Source of the DNA: Acidobacteriaceae bacterium
GTDB lineage: Bacteria; Acidobacteriota; Terriglobia; Terriglobales; Acidobacteriaceae
Reading direction: 5' to 3'
Length of the DNA: 51,974 nt
NCBI GenBank assembly: GCA_003170825.1
Contig: PMYL01000036.1
Span: 1 to 51,974 of the forward strand
Below are positions 8,233 through 15,826 of this stretch, piece by piece. The position numbers and the translations under genes are program-made. Each line of letters opens with the position of its first letter. Position 1 is the first letter of the stretch. The notes below the pieces were generated by a model. It was given only the letters and a program-made list of their open reading frames with translations. It ran no database searches and had not been told where the DNA came from.

Positions 8233-8754
8233 CTAGTTGCCTGGCACGGGCGCGGGCTTCACGCTGCCGCAGTCGGGGCCTTTGTAGATAGAGGAGGACT
8301 CGATTGTGTACTCGACCGGCCTCGAATTCTGGCCGGACTGCATGACTCCGACAAAGTGCACCTTGCCCCTGGCGTGATTGGGATCGGCCCACGAGGACTC
8401 CAGAGTTCCTTTGCCAGCCATCCTGCCGCTGCATATCCAGTCCGCGCTCATGCTGTTGGGCTTGATCACCACGTTGGCGATCTGGCATTCGCCGTTGCGA
8501 CTCTGCGGCATCGGGGCGCCGTACTTGTCGATCATGGCCTGGCTAAGGCAGACCTGCGCGGTTATGGGGCCGCCGCCAAAGGGTGAGTGGGCGCCGGGGG
8601 GCATCGTCATGCCCGGAGGCATGGGCGATTGTTGCCAGGTCATGTTGGTGGTCATCTCCCACAGGCCGGGCTTTCTGTTGGACTGCGCCCAGGCGAAGAC
8701 GGCCAATGCGAACAGGCAACAGCCCATAGTGATCCAAACTCGAGTCTTGCGCAT
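8233..8754 (-). CDS. DUF3617 domain-containing secreted protein
   Basis: 173 aa, starting at MRKTRVW with AGGAGG about 5 nt upstream. Residues 1-24 form a Sec signal peptide (CCLFALAVFAWAQS). The mature part has the DUF3617 layout: KPGLWEMTTNMTW near the start, a CLSQAMIDKYG Cys segment, CQIANVVIKPNSMSADWIC, and a final DCG. Met and Pro are concentrated in the PMPPGMTMPPGAHSP stretch, an extended low-complexity loop. It probably acts in the periplasm; the biochemical role of the family is not established. It lies downstream of yvcK in the same orientation. Confidence 0.82.
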   Translation of the reverse strand: MRKTRVWITMGCCLFALAVFAWAQSNRKPGLWEMTTNMTWQQSPMPPGMTMPPGAHSPFGGGPITAQVCLSQAMIDKYGAPMPQSRNGECQIANVVIKPNSMSADWICSGRMAGKGTLESSWADPNHARGKVHFVGVMQSGQNSRPVEYTIESSSIYKGPDCGSVKPAPVPGN

Positions 8755-8838
8755 CGAACCTCCTGATGGATCGCGCAGGCTCCTGGCCGCGCGAGCTTTC
8801 ACTCTATCGCAACGCGCTATCGGCAGGAAAGAGAAAAC

Positions 8839-9930
8839 TCAAGCCCGGCCAGCAAGAGCCGTGCGTCCCAGCGCCAGCAGGGCGCCGGTCACGCGGCCGG
8901 CGGCGTGGCGGACGACGCTCTCCTCGCTGGCGAAGTCGCCGGCGATGCAGCGCACGCCGAGGGCCTCGATGCGTTCGATGTCGGGAACGATCGGCGAGGC
9001 CCCCTCGGCCGCATAGCGGGCCAGTGTTTCGGGCGAAAAGGGCGCGGTGTTCACCAGCGCATAGTCGAAGATGGGCGCGCGAGTGTGCTCGTAGATGCGC
9101 TCAATGTGTTCGGAAGCGGTCAGTCCCAGGCTCTCGTTGGCCTGGGTCATCAGGTTGCAGATGTAGACCCGCACGCCGCGTGCGTTGGTCAGAGCCGAAG
9201 GAATGCCCTGAACCAGCAGATTGGTGATCAGTGAGGTGTAGAGCGAGCCCGGCCCCACGGTGATGAGATCGGCGCGTTCGATGGCCTCCAGCGTCTCGGG
9301 CAGGGGAGCGGCGTCCACGGGATCGAGCATCAGCTCGACGATCCGGCGGCGGCTGGCGGTGATGCCGGTTTCGCCGCGCACCAGCGAGCCGTCGTCCATG
9401 CGCGCCACCAGGGTGACGTTTGCGGTGGTCACCGGGTAGATGCGTCCACGAGTGGCAAGAATCCTCGACGCCAGTTGAATGGCCTGGCCAAAGTCGCCTG
9501 TGATCTCAGTCAGCGCGGCAACGAAGAGGTTGCCGAAGTTGTGCCCCTGGAGCGCATCGCCGGCGCGGAAGCGATGGTTGAAAAGCCGGGCCAGCAGGTC
9601 CTCTTCCTCGCTGAGCGCCACCATGCAGTTGCGCAGGTCGCCGGGGGGGAGCATGTTGAAGCCTTTGCGCAAGCGGCCGGAGGACCCTCCGTCGTCGGTC
9701 ACGGTGACCACGGCGGCCAGGTCGGAGATCGGCCCCGGCGCGGCGGCGGGATGCCCGGCCGCGGTTACGTGCCGGCGCAGTCCGCGCAGCAGCGTAGAGA
9801 GCCCCGTGCCGCCCCCGATGGCCACTACGCGCACGGGTTGGGCGAAGGCCGACTCTTCCGTGCCGGCAGACGGCTCCTCAGACAGTTCCTGGCTCGATCG
9901 TGGGGTGTTTGCAGGCGTCGCAGCGTTCAA
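8839..9930 (-). CDS. yvcK: YvcK/CofD-family gluconeogenesis factor
   Basis: 363 aa. The nucleotide-binding motif GGGTGLS is at residues 39-45, and DDGGSSGRLR follows near 78. PGDLRNCMVALS, GPGSLYTSL and NLMTQANES are also typical of the YvcK group. In Bacillus YvcK is a UDP-GlcNAc-binding protein needed on gluconeogenic carbon sources and for envelope shape (established for the family). The first ~30 residues are a variable extension. It lies 8 bp downstream of the TPR gene on the same strand, so the two are likely co-transcribed. Confidence 0.9.
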   Translation of the reverse strand: MNAATPANTPRSSQELSEEPSAGTEESAFAQPVRVVAIGGGTGLSTLLRGLRRHVTAAGHPAAAPGPISDLAAVVTVTDDGGSSGRLRKGFNMLPPGDLRNCMVALSEEEDLLARLFNHRFRAGDALQGHNFGNLFVAALTEITGDFGQAIQLASRILATRGRIYPVTTANVTLVARMDDGSLVRGETGITASRRRIVELMLDPVDAAPLPETLEAIERADLITVGPGSLYTSLITNLLVQGIPSALTNARGVRVYICNLMTQANESLGLTASEHIERIYEHTRAPIFDYALVNTAPFSPETLARYAAEGASPIVPDIERIEALGVRCIAGDFASEESVVRHAAGRVTGALLALGRTALAGRA

Positions 9931-9938
9931 AGCAGGCC

Positions 9939-10493
9939 TTAGGGAATCTCAGGATACAGCAACTCGGTAAAGCGAGGATCGTCCACCATGCTCTGGAAGT
10001 CGTTGTCTGCGCGGGCCTGGAGCCGATTCCTGGGGTTCAGTTCGATGGCCCGGGCCAGATTGCTGAGGCAATCCTGCGTGCGCCCGGTAATCGAGTCCAG
10101 CAGGGCCAGCCCGTAAAACGCGTAGTCTGCGCCGGGATGGGCGGCCAGAATGTTGCTGAACTGCTCGCGCGCCTCTTCGTAGTAGCCGGTGTTCAACTGC
10201 GAGATGGCGTAGTCGTAATGTTCCTCGGGCGTGGCGAAAGCCAGGCTTGGCCGCTCCAGTTGCCGCTGGCAGGTGCTGATATACATCTGGCAGCGTTCCT
10301 TGATCTCGGCCGGCGCCTCGGGAAGCAGTTTTTGAAAGGCGGCCAGCGCCTTCTCGTATTTCCCTTGCTGCAACAGATGCACGGCCGCCTGGTAGTGCTG
10401 GAAAGCGGGTCCCGTGCCCGTTGGGGTTGTTTTCTTGCGGCCGGGAGCCCCGGATCTGTCCTCGTGCGTCATGGGTTTGCCGTGAGAGCACAT
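9939..10493 (-). CDS. Tetratricopeptide-repeat protein
   Basis: 184 aa from 10493, or 177 aa from the internal ATG at 10472 (MTHEDRSG); neither has a clear ribosome site. A first TPR is visible in FQHYQAAVHLLQQGKYEKALAAF. Two more degenerate units follow, at YAISQLNTGYYEEAREQF and ADYAFYGLALLDSITGRTQD. No signal peptide, so cytosolic and probably an adaptor for protein-protein contact. It directly precedes yvcK (8 bp). The partner protein is not identifiable. Confidence 0.8.
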   Translation of the reverse strand: MCSHGKPMTHEDRSGAPGRKKTTPTGTGPAFQHYQAAVHLLQQGKYEKALAAFQKLLPEAPAEIKERCQMYISTCQRQLERPSLAFATPEEHYDYAISQLNTGYYEEAREQFSNILAAHPGADYAFYGLALLDSITGRTQDCLSNLARAIELNPRNRLQARADNDFQSMVDDPRFTELLYPEIP

Positions 10494-10619
10494 CCCCGGA
10501 CGCTCGGTTGAGCCGCATTGCTGCCGGCTGAAAACCTGCGCTTGGGAATTGCGCTCCTCAGGCCCTCTTTATACGCACAACCCCGTGCTACGTCAAATGG
10601 GCAGCCCGGAAAGTGCGAC

Positions 10620-11258
10620 TTATACGCCCGGTTCATTGGATTGTTTTCGGTAGATCGCCGGGTTCAGAGACGGGTCGTTGTACATCTTCAGTTGCCGGTA
10701 GAGCTTGAAGCGCCGCGTCCCCTTGAGGGTCTCCCGCCACAACGCATCCAGGCAGCCGGCCAGGTCGGCGCGCTGTTCCTCCAATATGGCCAGCCGCTCG
10801 CGGTTCCGCCCGGCGTGGCCTGGCGGTGCATCATTGCGTTCGGTCTCTTCGCGAGTGTGGTAGATCTTCAGCGCCAGGATGGACAGCCGGTCGATGATCA
10901 ACCCCGGCGACTCGGAGTGCAGCGGGGCTTCCAGGTTGGGCAGGCCCTGGGTTGCAAGCCAGCCAAGCAGCGCGCGGTCCAGTTCCTCGGCCAGATCGTT
11001 GCGGCGCTGGTTGGTTTGGTCTACCTGGCGCTTCACGCCGGCCAGTTCCGCGTCCATCGCGCCCGGTGCGCGAGCCTCGTCTTCAATATGCCAGAGGTCG
11101 AAGTTGGCGCCATGCTGGCAGGCCACCAGGCCAAGCCAATCTAATTTCGTATTTGAGTTGATGCTGGACGGCGCGGGTTCGCCCAGGTTCTCTGGCGCCA
11201 GATGCCACGCGCGAGTCCGTTGGTCGTGCAGGTCGATGATTGCGTCTGCTGAAAGCAT
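10620..11258 (-). CDS. DUF4254 domain-containing protein
   Basis: 212 aa. It shows the conserved DUF4254 blocks: LWHIEDEAR, QTNQRRNDLAEELD, SESPGLIIDRLSILALKIYH, EEQRADLAGCLDAL, and near the C-terminus YRQLKMYNDPSLNP. Members are cytosolic, helical, and often found near glycosyltransferases. A role in glycan assembly has been suggested for the group, but it is unproven. The nearest glycosyltransferase here is 8 kb away. About 125 bp separates it from the TPR gene in the same direction. Confidence 0.85.
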   Translation of the reverse strand: MLSADAIIDLHDQRTRAWHLAPENLGEPAPSSINSNTKLDWLGLVACQHGANFDLWHIEDEARAPGAMDAELAGVKRQVDQTNQRRNDLAEELDRALLGWLATQGLPNLEAPLHSESPGLIIDRLSILALKIYHTREETERNDAPPGHAGRNRERLAILEEQRADLAGCLDALWRETLKGTRRFKLYRQLKMYNDPSLNPAIYRKQSNEPGV

Positions 11259-11325
11259 CCTGAATCCATCCTTGGCGCAGGGCCGCCGCTTGCGGTTGCA
11301 GCGTCTATGGTAGAACTATCCGCAC

Positions 11326-11584
11326 CTGGGGTCCAAACGCACCATGCGGATGTCGATGCGGCGGTTTACTCGGCTCACGAATGCCTTCTCAAAGAAGCTG
11401 GAAAACCATGAGCACATGCTTGCTATCTATTTTTTTTACTACAACTTCTGCCGTGTGCATCAAACGTTGCGTGTTACCCCTGCGATGGAAGCGGGAATCT
11501 CAAAATCACGTTTGGTCAATTGAAGAAATGGTGAAGTTGCTGGATGGGCGGTCAATTCTGGATGGAATCTTCCAAGCGGCATAG
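11326..11584 (+). pseudogene. Decayed transposase remnant (IS1-like C-terminal fragment)
   Basis: The frame containing RMSMRRFTRLTNAFSKK (from 11344) and KLENHEHMLAIYFFYYN runs to a stop in the ISKSRLVN region. The continuation NHVWSIEEMVKLLDGRS is read only in the next frame (11381 frame), to a stop at 11584. An extra A in the run near 11507 would explain the shift. This is the C-terminal end of the DDE transposases common in environmental genomes. The N-terminal part is missing and no inverted repeats are seen, so the element is dead. It marks an old insertion. Confidence 0.75.
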
Positions 11585-11743
11585 CAAATCTAGGAGTAAT
11601 ATCAGAGCAGCATATTGAACTCCGAAACCCCACTTTCATTCTTGGCGGGATGCGTGGGTTTTCGTTGCGGCCCTTCCGGGTACAGAGGAAAAGTGTACAT
11701 CGGGAACGCCTCAGTGTGCAACTATGCAACCCGAGACACTTCA

Positions 11744-12136
11744 ATGCTTGACGACAAGACACTGAATGCGGCGTTTAAGGGATACGGCGGCGTATTTCGG
11801 TGGGGGAGTGGTCTCTTGGGAAAATCTGCCGTCGTGGTAGGGCCTTTGGTGGCTGGAATTCTGATCGTTGCATGGAGTCTTCACTCTGATTGGATGAAGT
11901 TGGCAGCGATGATTCTGGCTGTTGGAACCTTCTTTCTTTGGTATATGCCATTCCTAAAGTTCTGCGATAAACACCCGGCAGAAGCCCTCTTGGATGGGAT
12001 GCAGTGGTCAGAACACCAGATGTTACTGGCAGCAAAAGGGCATACCTCCGTTCCGTCCGAGAATGCTATCCAAGTCTCACCTGGCACGGCATCAGCCTCA
12101 ATGCCAATGCAACGAAACGGAGGGCCAACGCGTTGA
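11744..12136 (+). CDS. Small hypothetical membrane protein
   Basis: 131 codons including stop from the ATG at 11744 (MLDDKTLN); the frame opens earlier at 11615 but the upstream part looks like non-coding DNA. Two hydrophobic stretches, SAVVVGPLVAGILIVAWSL and LAAMILAVGTFFLWYMPF, would each span the membrane. A soluble tail follows. No recognised family. The stop overlaps the start of the next gene as TTGA, implying translational coupling. It lies just after the transposase remnant, so it may be acquired DNA. Confidence 0.55.
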   Translation: MLDDKTLNAAFKGYGGVFRWGSGLLGKSAVVVGPLVAGILIVAWSLHSDWMKLAAMILAVGTFFLWYMPFLKFCDKHPAEALLDGMQWSEHQMLLAAKGHTSVPSENAIQVSPGTASASMPMQRNGGPTR

Positions 12137-12465
12137 ATGGACAGTACCTCCATATCGGATTTATCTGGAGAGGCCCAGCTAAGCTGAAGGAGCTGACGCC
12201 GATTTTCGATCTTGCGGAAGATTGGATTATGTATGGAGGTAATAACTGGATCGTATATACAAGCAGGAGCTTCCTCGAATGGAACGGGTGGATTCGCGCT
12301 GTCCTCGGACCTGAGGACAGCGTCCTCATCCTTGAACTAACCGATCCCCTAATAGCTGTAGGGCTCATGCCTCAATGGGTTTGGGATTGGCTCAACAAGG
12401 AACGAACCATACCGGAATCGACAGCTCTTGGACTCAAGCCGCTTTTGCCACCTACTCTCAGGTGA
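12133..12465 (+). CDS. Hypothetical protein coupled to the preceding membrane protein
   Basis: 110 aa from a TTG start at 12133, selected because GGAGG lies 9 nt upstream and the start shares TTGA with the stop of the membrane gene. The frame is open upstream too. It is soluble, Trp-rich (WRGPAKLKEL, DWIMYGGNNWIVY, WNGWIRAVLGP, PQWVWDWLNK). I do not recognise it. The tight pairing of a small membrane protein and a small soluble partner could be an effector/immunity or toxin/antitoxin-type module, but there is no sequence proof. Confidence 0.5.
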   Translation: MNGQYLHIGFIWRGPAKLKELTPIFDLAEDWIMYGGNNWIVYTSRSFLEWNGWIRAVLGPEDSVLILELTDPLIAVGLMPQWVWDWLNKERTIPESTALGLKPLLPPTLR

Positions 12466-12880
12466 ATTTGGGCCTGTGGAAATCATCTGGCCCACTACCT
12501 GGAAGCCGGGTGCCCCATCCATGACCGCAGCCTCATCGCGGTCATGGGTGGGATAGCACGAACCCCAACCCGTCCCAAAACCTGAAAAAGCTAGAAGCTC
12601 GCGGCGGGCCTTTTGCAGAAAATTACCCTCCTTTGGCGCACAATCGTTCCATAGTGTCCTTCACAACCTATGCAGGCCGAAGCGAATTTGCGGGGGTAGG
12701 AGCTAGGAGCTAGAAGCTAAGAGTTAAAAGCTCCGTCAAAACGCCCCTAACCCCTTTGCCATCAAGAATCTGCAAACAACTCCAGCAGAATCAAGAATTT
12801 AGAACGAAGCCCTCCCTGCGTCCCATTGAAAACAAGGAACTTCCTTACAGAGACGGGGTGGGGGTAGGGAGGGTAATAAA
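12466..12880. repeat. Intergenic region with one family A palindromic repeat
   Basis: The stretch holds a repeat copy at about 12508-12573: GGGTGCCCCATCC, arms ATGACCGC/GCGGTCAT, then GGGTGGGATA. It is followed by AGGAGCTAGGAGCTAGAAGC-type simple repeats near 12700. No convincing ORF ends here. The ribosome site GGGAGGG for the next gene lies at 12867-12873. Confidence 0.6.
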
Positions 12881-13339
12881 ATGTGCAACGAATGTCGCCA
12901 CATCATGCCGAACGGCCGCAAATGCCTTGCGCCCGCCCTCCGCGGCAAGCCGTATTGCTACTTCCACACCCGCCTGCACCGCTTCGCCGCGGCTCCGCCC
13001 CGCGCCCCGGACGAGCCCCTCAAGCTCCCCATCATGGAAGACCGCAGCGCCATTCAGCTCGCCCTCGCCCAGATTCTCGACGCCCTGGGCTCCTCGCAGC
13101 TCGACCCGCGCCACGCCGGCCTGTTTCTCTACGCCCTCCAGATCGCCTCGCAGAATGTCGAACGCAACCAGGACATCGTCCCCATCACAGCGGTGCACTC
13201 CATGACCCACACCTCCGGCGGCGATGAGCTGGGTCCGAAAACCCCCACCTGCCCGTATCCGTTCGAATGCGCCACCTGTGACGTTGCTGACGGCTGCCCG
13301 GACTACGAGCCCGAAGAAGAAGATGAGGAGGAAGACTGA
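12881..13339 (+). CDS. Small Cys-rich hypothetical protein, zinc-binding-like N-terminus
   Basis: 152 aa from the ATG at 12881. The N-terminus has CNECRHIMPNGRKC followed by ALRGKPYCYFHTRLH, a C/H-rich knuckle that could bind zinc. The C-terminus has PYPFECATCDVADGCPDY and an acidic tail of Glu/Asp. I recall similar proteins from Acidobacteria annotated only as hypothetical. The start is supported by GGGAGGG upstream. It lies 42 bp before galT in the same direction, possibly co-transcribed. Function unknown. Confidence 0.7.
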   Translation: MCNECRHIMPNGRKCLAPALRGKPYCYFHTRLHRFAAAPPRAPDEPLKLPIMEDRSAIQLALAQILDALGSSQLDPRHAGLFLYALQIASQNVERNQDIVPITAVHSMTHTSGGDELGPKTPTCPYPFECATCDVADGCPDYEPEEEDEEED

Positions 13340-13381
13340 TCATACCGAACGTCTTCATCTAAAATGGCCTCGGGAGCAAGC

Positions 13382-14428
13382 ATGGGAACGCAAGCCCAGC
13401 CAGTTCATCGCCGGTGGAATCCGCTGCGGCGGTCGTGGGTGCTTGTGTCGCCGCATCGCACCCAGCGGCCATGGCAGGGCGAAGTGGGGCAGAAGGCAGC
13501 GCCCTCAGGGGTCTCGTACGATCCAGAGTGTTATCTGTGCCCTGGGAACCAGCGGGCAGGCGGGGCGGCGAACCCGGCGTACAACGGCATTTTCTCATTT
13601 GTAAACGATTATGCTGCGCTTCTGCCCGAGCCCCCCGCCGTCCTCGATGCGCAGGCTTCGCCGCTGCTGGTGGCCGAACCCGCCCGAGGCCTCTGTACGG
13701 TGCTTTGTTATCATCCCGACCACAGCCTCACTCTGGCCCGCATGACCCAAGACGAGATTCGCCGTGTGGTGGACGCCTGGACGCGGGAATACCAGGACCT
13801 GGGCAACCTGGATTGGATCGAGTACGTCCAGATCTTTGAGAATCGCGGCGCCATGATGGGCGCCAGCAACCCTCATCCGCACGGCCAGATCTGGTCCACC
13901 GGCTTTATCCCCGACGAACCCGCCGCCGAGACCGCGGCCCAGCGCGAGCACCTTGCCCACACCGGCCACTGCCTGCTGTGCGACTACCTTGAGGCCGAGC
14001 GGGCTGCCGGTGAGCGCGTGGTCTTCGAGAATGAGCATTTTGCAGCCCTGGTCCCGTGGTGGGCCGTCTGGCCCTTTGAGGTGCTGCTGGTCTCCCGCCG
14101 CCACGCCGGGGCGCTGCCGGAGTTCAACTCGGCGGAACGCGACGGGCTGGCCGACGCGCTCAAGCGCCTGACCACCCGCTTCGACAACCTGTTTAAAACC
14201 AGCTTTCCCTACACCATGGGCTTCCACCAGTCGCCGACTACAACTGAGGAGTACCCAGAGTGGCACTTCCACGCCCACTTCTATCCGCCGCTCCTGCGCT
14301 CGGCCACGGTCCGCAAGTTCATGGTGGGCTTTGAGATGCTGGGCATGCCGCAGCGGGATATCACCCCCGAGGACGCCGCCCAGCGGCTGCGCGCCTGCGC
14401 CGAAGAGCACTTCTGGCCCAGAGCCTGA
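13382..14428 (+). CDS. galT: Galactose-1-phosphate uridylyltransferase
   Basis: 348 aa from the ATG at 13382, with GGGAG upstream; the frame also opens at 13364. It catalyses UDP-glucose plus galactose-1-phosphate to UDP-galactose plus glucose-1-phosphate (Leloir pathway). The catalytic motif HPHGQ lies in SNPHPHGQIWS. Zinc-ligand type Cys pairs are CYLCPGN and HCLLCDY, and WHFHAHFYPPLLR is the second His cluster. galE and galK are not in the window. Confidence 0.92.
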   Translation: MGTQAQPVHRRWNPLRRSWVLVSPHRTQRPWQGEVGQKAAPSGVSYDPECYLCPGNQRAGGAANPAYNGIFSFVNDYAALLPEPPAVLDAQASPLLVAEPARGLCTVLCYHPDHSLTLARMTQDEIRRVVDAWTREYQDLGNLDWIEYVQIFENRGAMMGASNPHPHGQIWSTGFIPDEPAAETAAQREHLAHTGHCLLCDYLEAERAAGERVVFENEHFAALVPWWAVWPFEVLLVSRRHAGALPEFNSAERDGLADALKRLTTRFDNLFKTSFPYTMGFHQSPTTTEEYPEWHFHAHFYPPLLRSATVRKFMVGFEMLGMPQRDITPEDAAQRLRACAEEHFWPRA

Positions 14429-14484
14429 GTGCGGGCTGGCCTGGAATCTAATCCAGAATCGAAAGAGTTTGCGGCCGGGAGGGG

Positions 14485-14560
14485 TGGTGAGCTCGCTGGG
14501 GCTCGAACCCAGGACCCACGCCTTAAAAGGGCGTTGCTCTACCTACTGAGCTACGAGCTC
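14485..14560 (-). tRNA. tRNA-Lys (anticodon TTT)
   Basis: 76 nt including a genomically encoded CCA. Acceptor GAGCTCG pairs with CGAGCTC; the D-arm is TAGCTCAGTAGGTAGAGCA; the anticodon loop CTTTTAA sits on stem ACGCC/GGCGT; the T-arm is CTGGG-TTCGAGC-CCCAG. All stems pair on the minus strand. Confidence 0.97.
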
Positions 14561-14695
14561 GTTCAAGGCCGCTCTTTCCAAACTATCACAAGGCTGGTTT
14601 TGCCGCTCCACCGCCGACCGTAGATCACACGCACAGGGTTCCAACCCAACGCCAACCAGTCATGGATCGTTATTCGCAAGCAGGGACAGCATCGA

Positions 14696-15823
14696 TCACA
14701 CACGCCGCACCGGCTTCTGCATCGGGACCACCTGCACCGTCACGTCGCGGACCTCGGAGAGAAAGCGGTTGAGCACCGAGCCGCGCAGTAGAATATCCCA
14801 GCGCGAGCGCACCGACTGGCCGAAGACCACGTGGGAGATGCTCTCCTGCTGGGCAAAGCGGATGAGGGCGTTGGAGACGTTGCGGTCGGTGAGCGTGACT
14901 ACCTTGGCGCCCAGGTCGCGGGCCATGCGCTGGTACACTTCCAGCCGGTGGTAGGCCTCGGGGTCGCCGTGGCCTTTGTCATCTTCCGGGCGGGTCACGT
15001 ACACCGCGTACCAGTTGCTGGCCAGGCGGCCGGCGATGCGAGAGCCCACGCGCAGCAGCCGCTCGGTGCCCGGCCGGGTGCTGAGGCACACCATCACCTT
15101 CTCCGGGATCGGCGCCTGTTCCAGCCCTTGCGTGCGGCGGTATTCGGCGGCACGGTTGCCCACCTGCTCGGCAGTGGTGCGCAGGGAGAGCTCGCGCAGC
15201 ATGTTCAGGTTGCCCTTGCGGAAAAAGTTGGCCAGCGACTGCTCCACTTTTTCCGCGGCGTAGATCTTGCCCTGGCGCAGGCGCGACCGCAGCTCGTCGA
15301 CGGTCACGTCCACGTTCACCACTTCGTCGGCGCGCTTGAGAAAGTTGTCGGGGATGGTCTCGCGGATGGTGGTGTTGGCCGAGCGGCTGACGGCGTCGTT
15401 CAGCGTTTCCAGGTGCTGGATGTTGACCGCCGTCATCACGTTGATGCCGGCGTCCAGCAGCTCCTGCACATCTTCGTAGCGCTTGCGGTTCTTGCTGCCC
15501 GGGACGTTGGTGTGAGCCAGCTCGTCCACCACCACGGTGTTGGGATGGCGGGCCAGAATGGCGTCCACGTCCATCTCTTTCAGATTCACGCCGCGGTAGG
15601 GAATCACGCGCAGGGGCACGATCTCGAGGTCGCGGATGCGGTCTTCGGTTTCTTTGCGGCCGTGGGGTTCCACCAGGCCGATCACCACGTCCACGCCCTG
15701 CTGGTGGAGCAAGTTGTAGGCGTCGTTGAGCATGTCGTAGGTTTTGCCCACGCCCGGCGCCGCCCCGATATAGATGCGCAGCCTGGCGGGTTCCTGCTGC
15801 TTCTCCAATTGGATCTCTGCCAT
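14696..15823 (-). CDS. KdpD N-terminal sensor domain plus UspA domain, without kinase
   Basis: 375 aa, only the front part of a full KdpD (~900 aa). The N-terminal KdpD domain has GAAPGVGKTY at residues 20-29 (Walker A-like), VIGLVEPHGR and VVDELAHTNVPGSKN. From about 240 a universal-stress-protein domain follows (KVMVCLSTRPGTERLLRVG, HVVFGQSVRSRWDILLRGS). The transmembrane and histidine-kinase parts are absent. It begins 3 bp after the histidine kinase gene on the same strand, so the KdpD functions appear split into two polypeptides. No kdpABC or kdpE is present in the window, so the potassium role is an inference. Confidence 0.88.
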   Translation of the reverse strand: MAEIQLEKQQEPARLRIYIGAAPGVGKTYDMLNDAYNLLHQQGVDVVIGLVEPHGRKETEDRIRDLEIVPLRVIPYRGVNLKEMDVDAILARHPNTVVVDELAHTNVPGSKNRKRYEDVQELLDAGINVMTAVNIQHLETLNDAVSRSANTTIRETIPDNFLKRADEVVNVDVTVDELRSRLRQGKIYAAEKVEQSLANFFRKGNLNMLRELSLRTTAEQVGNRAAEYRRTQGLEQAPIPEKVMVCLSTRPGTERLLRVGSRIAGRLASNWYAVYVTRPEDDKGHGDPEAYHRLEVYQRMARDLGAKVVTLTDRNVSNALIRFAQQESISHVVFGQSVRSRWDILLRGSVLNRFLSEVRDVTVQVVPMQKPVRRV

Positions 15824-15826
15824 GGC

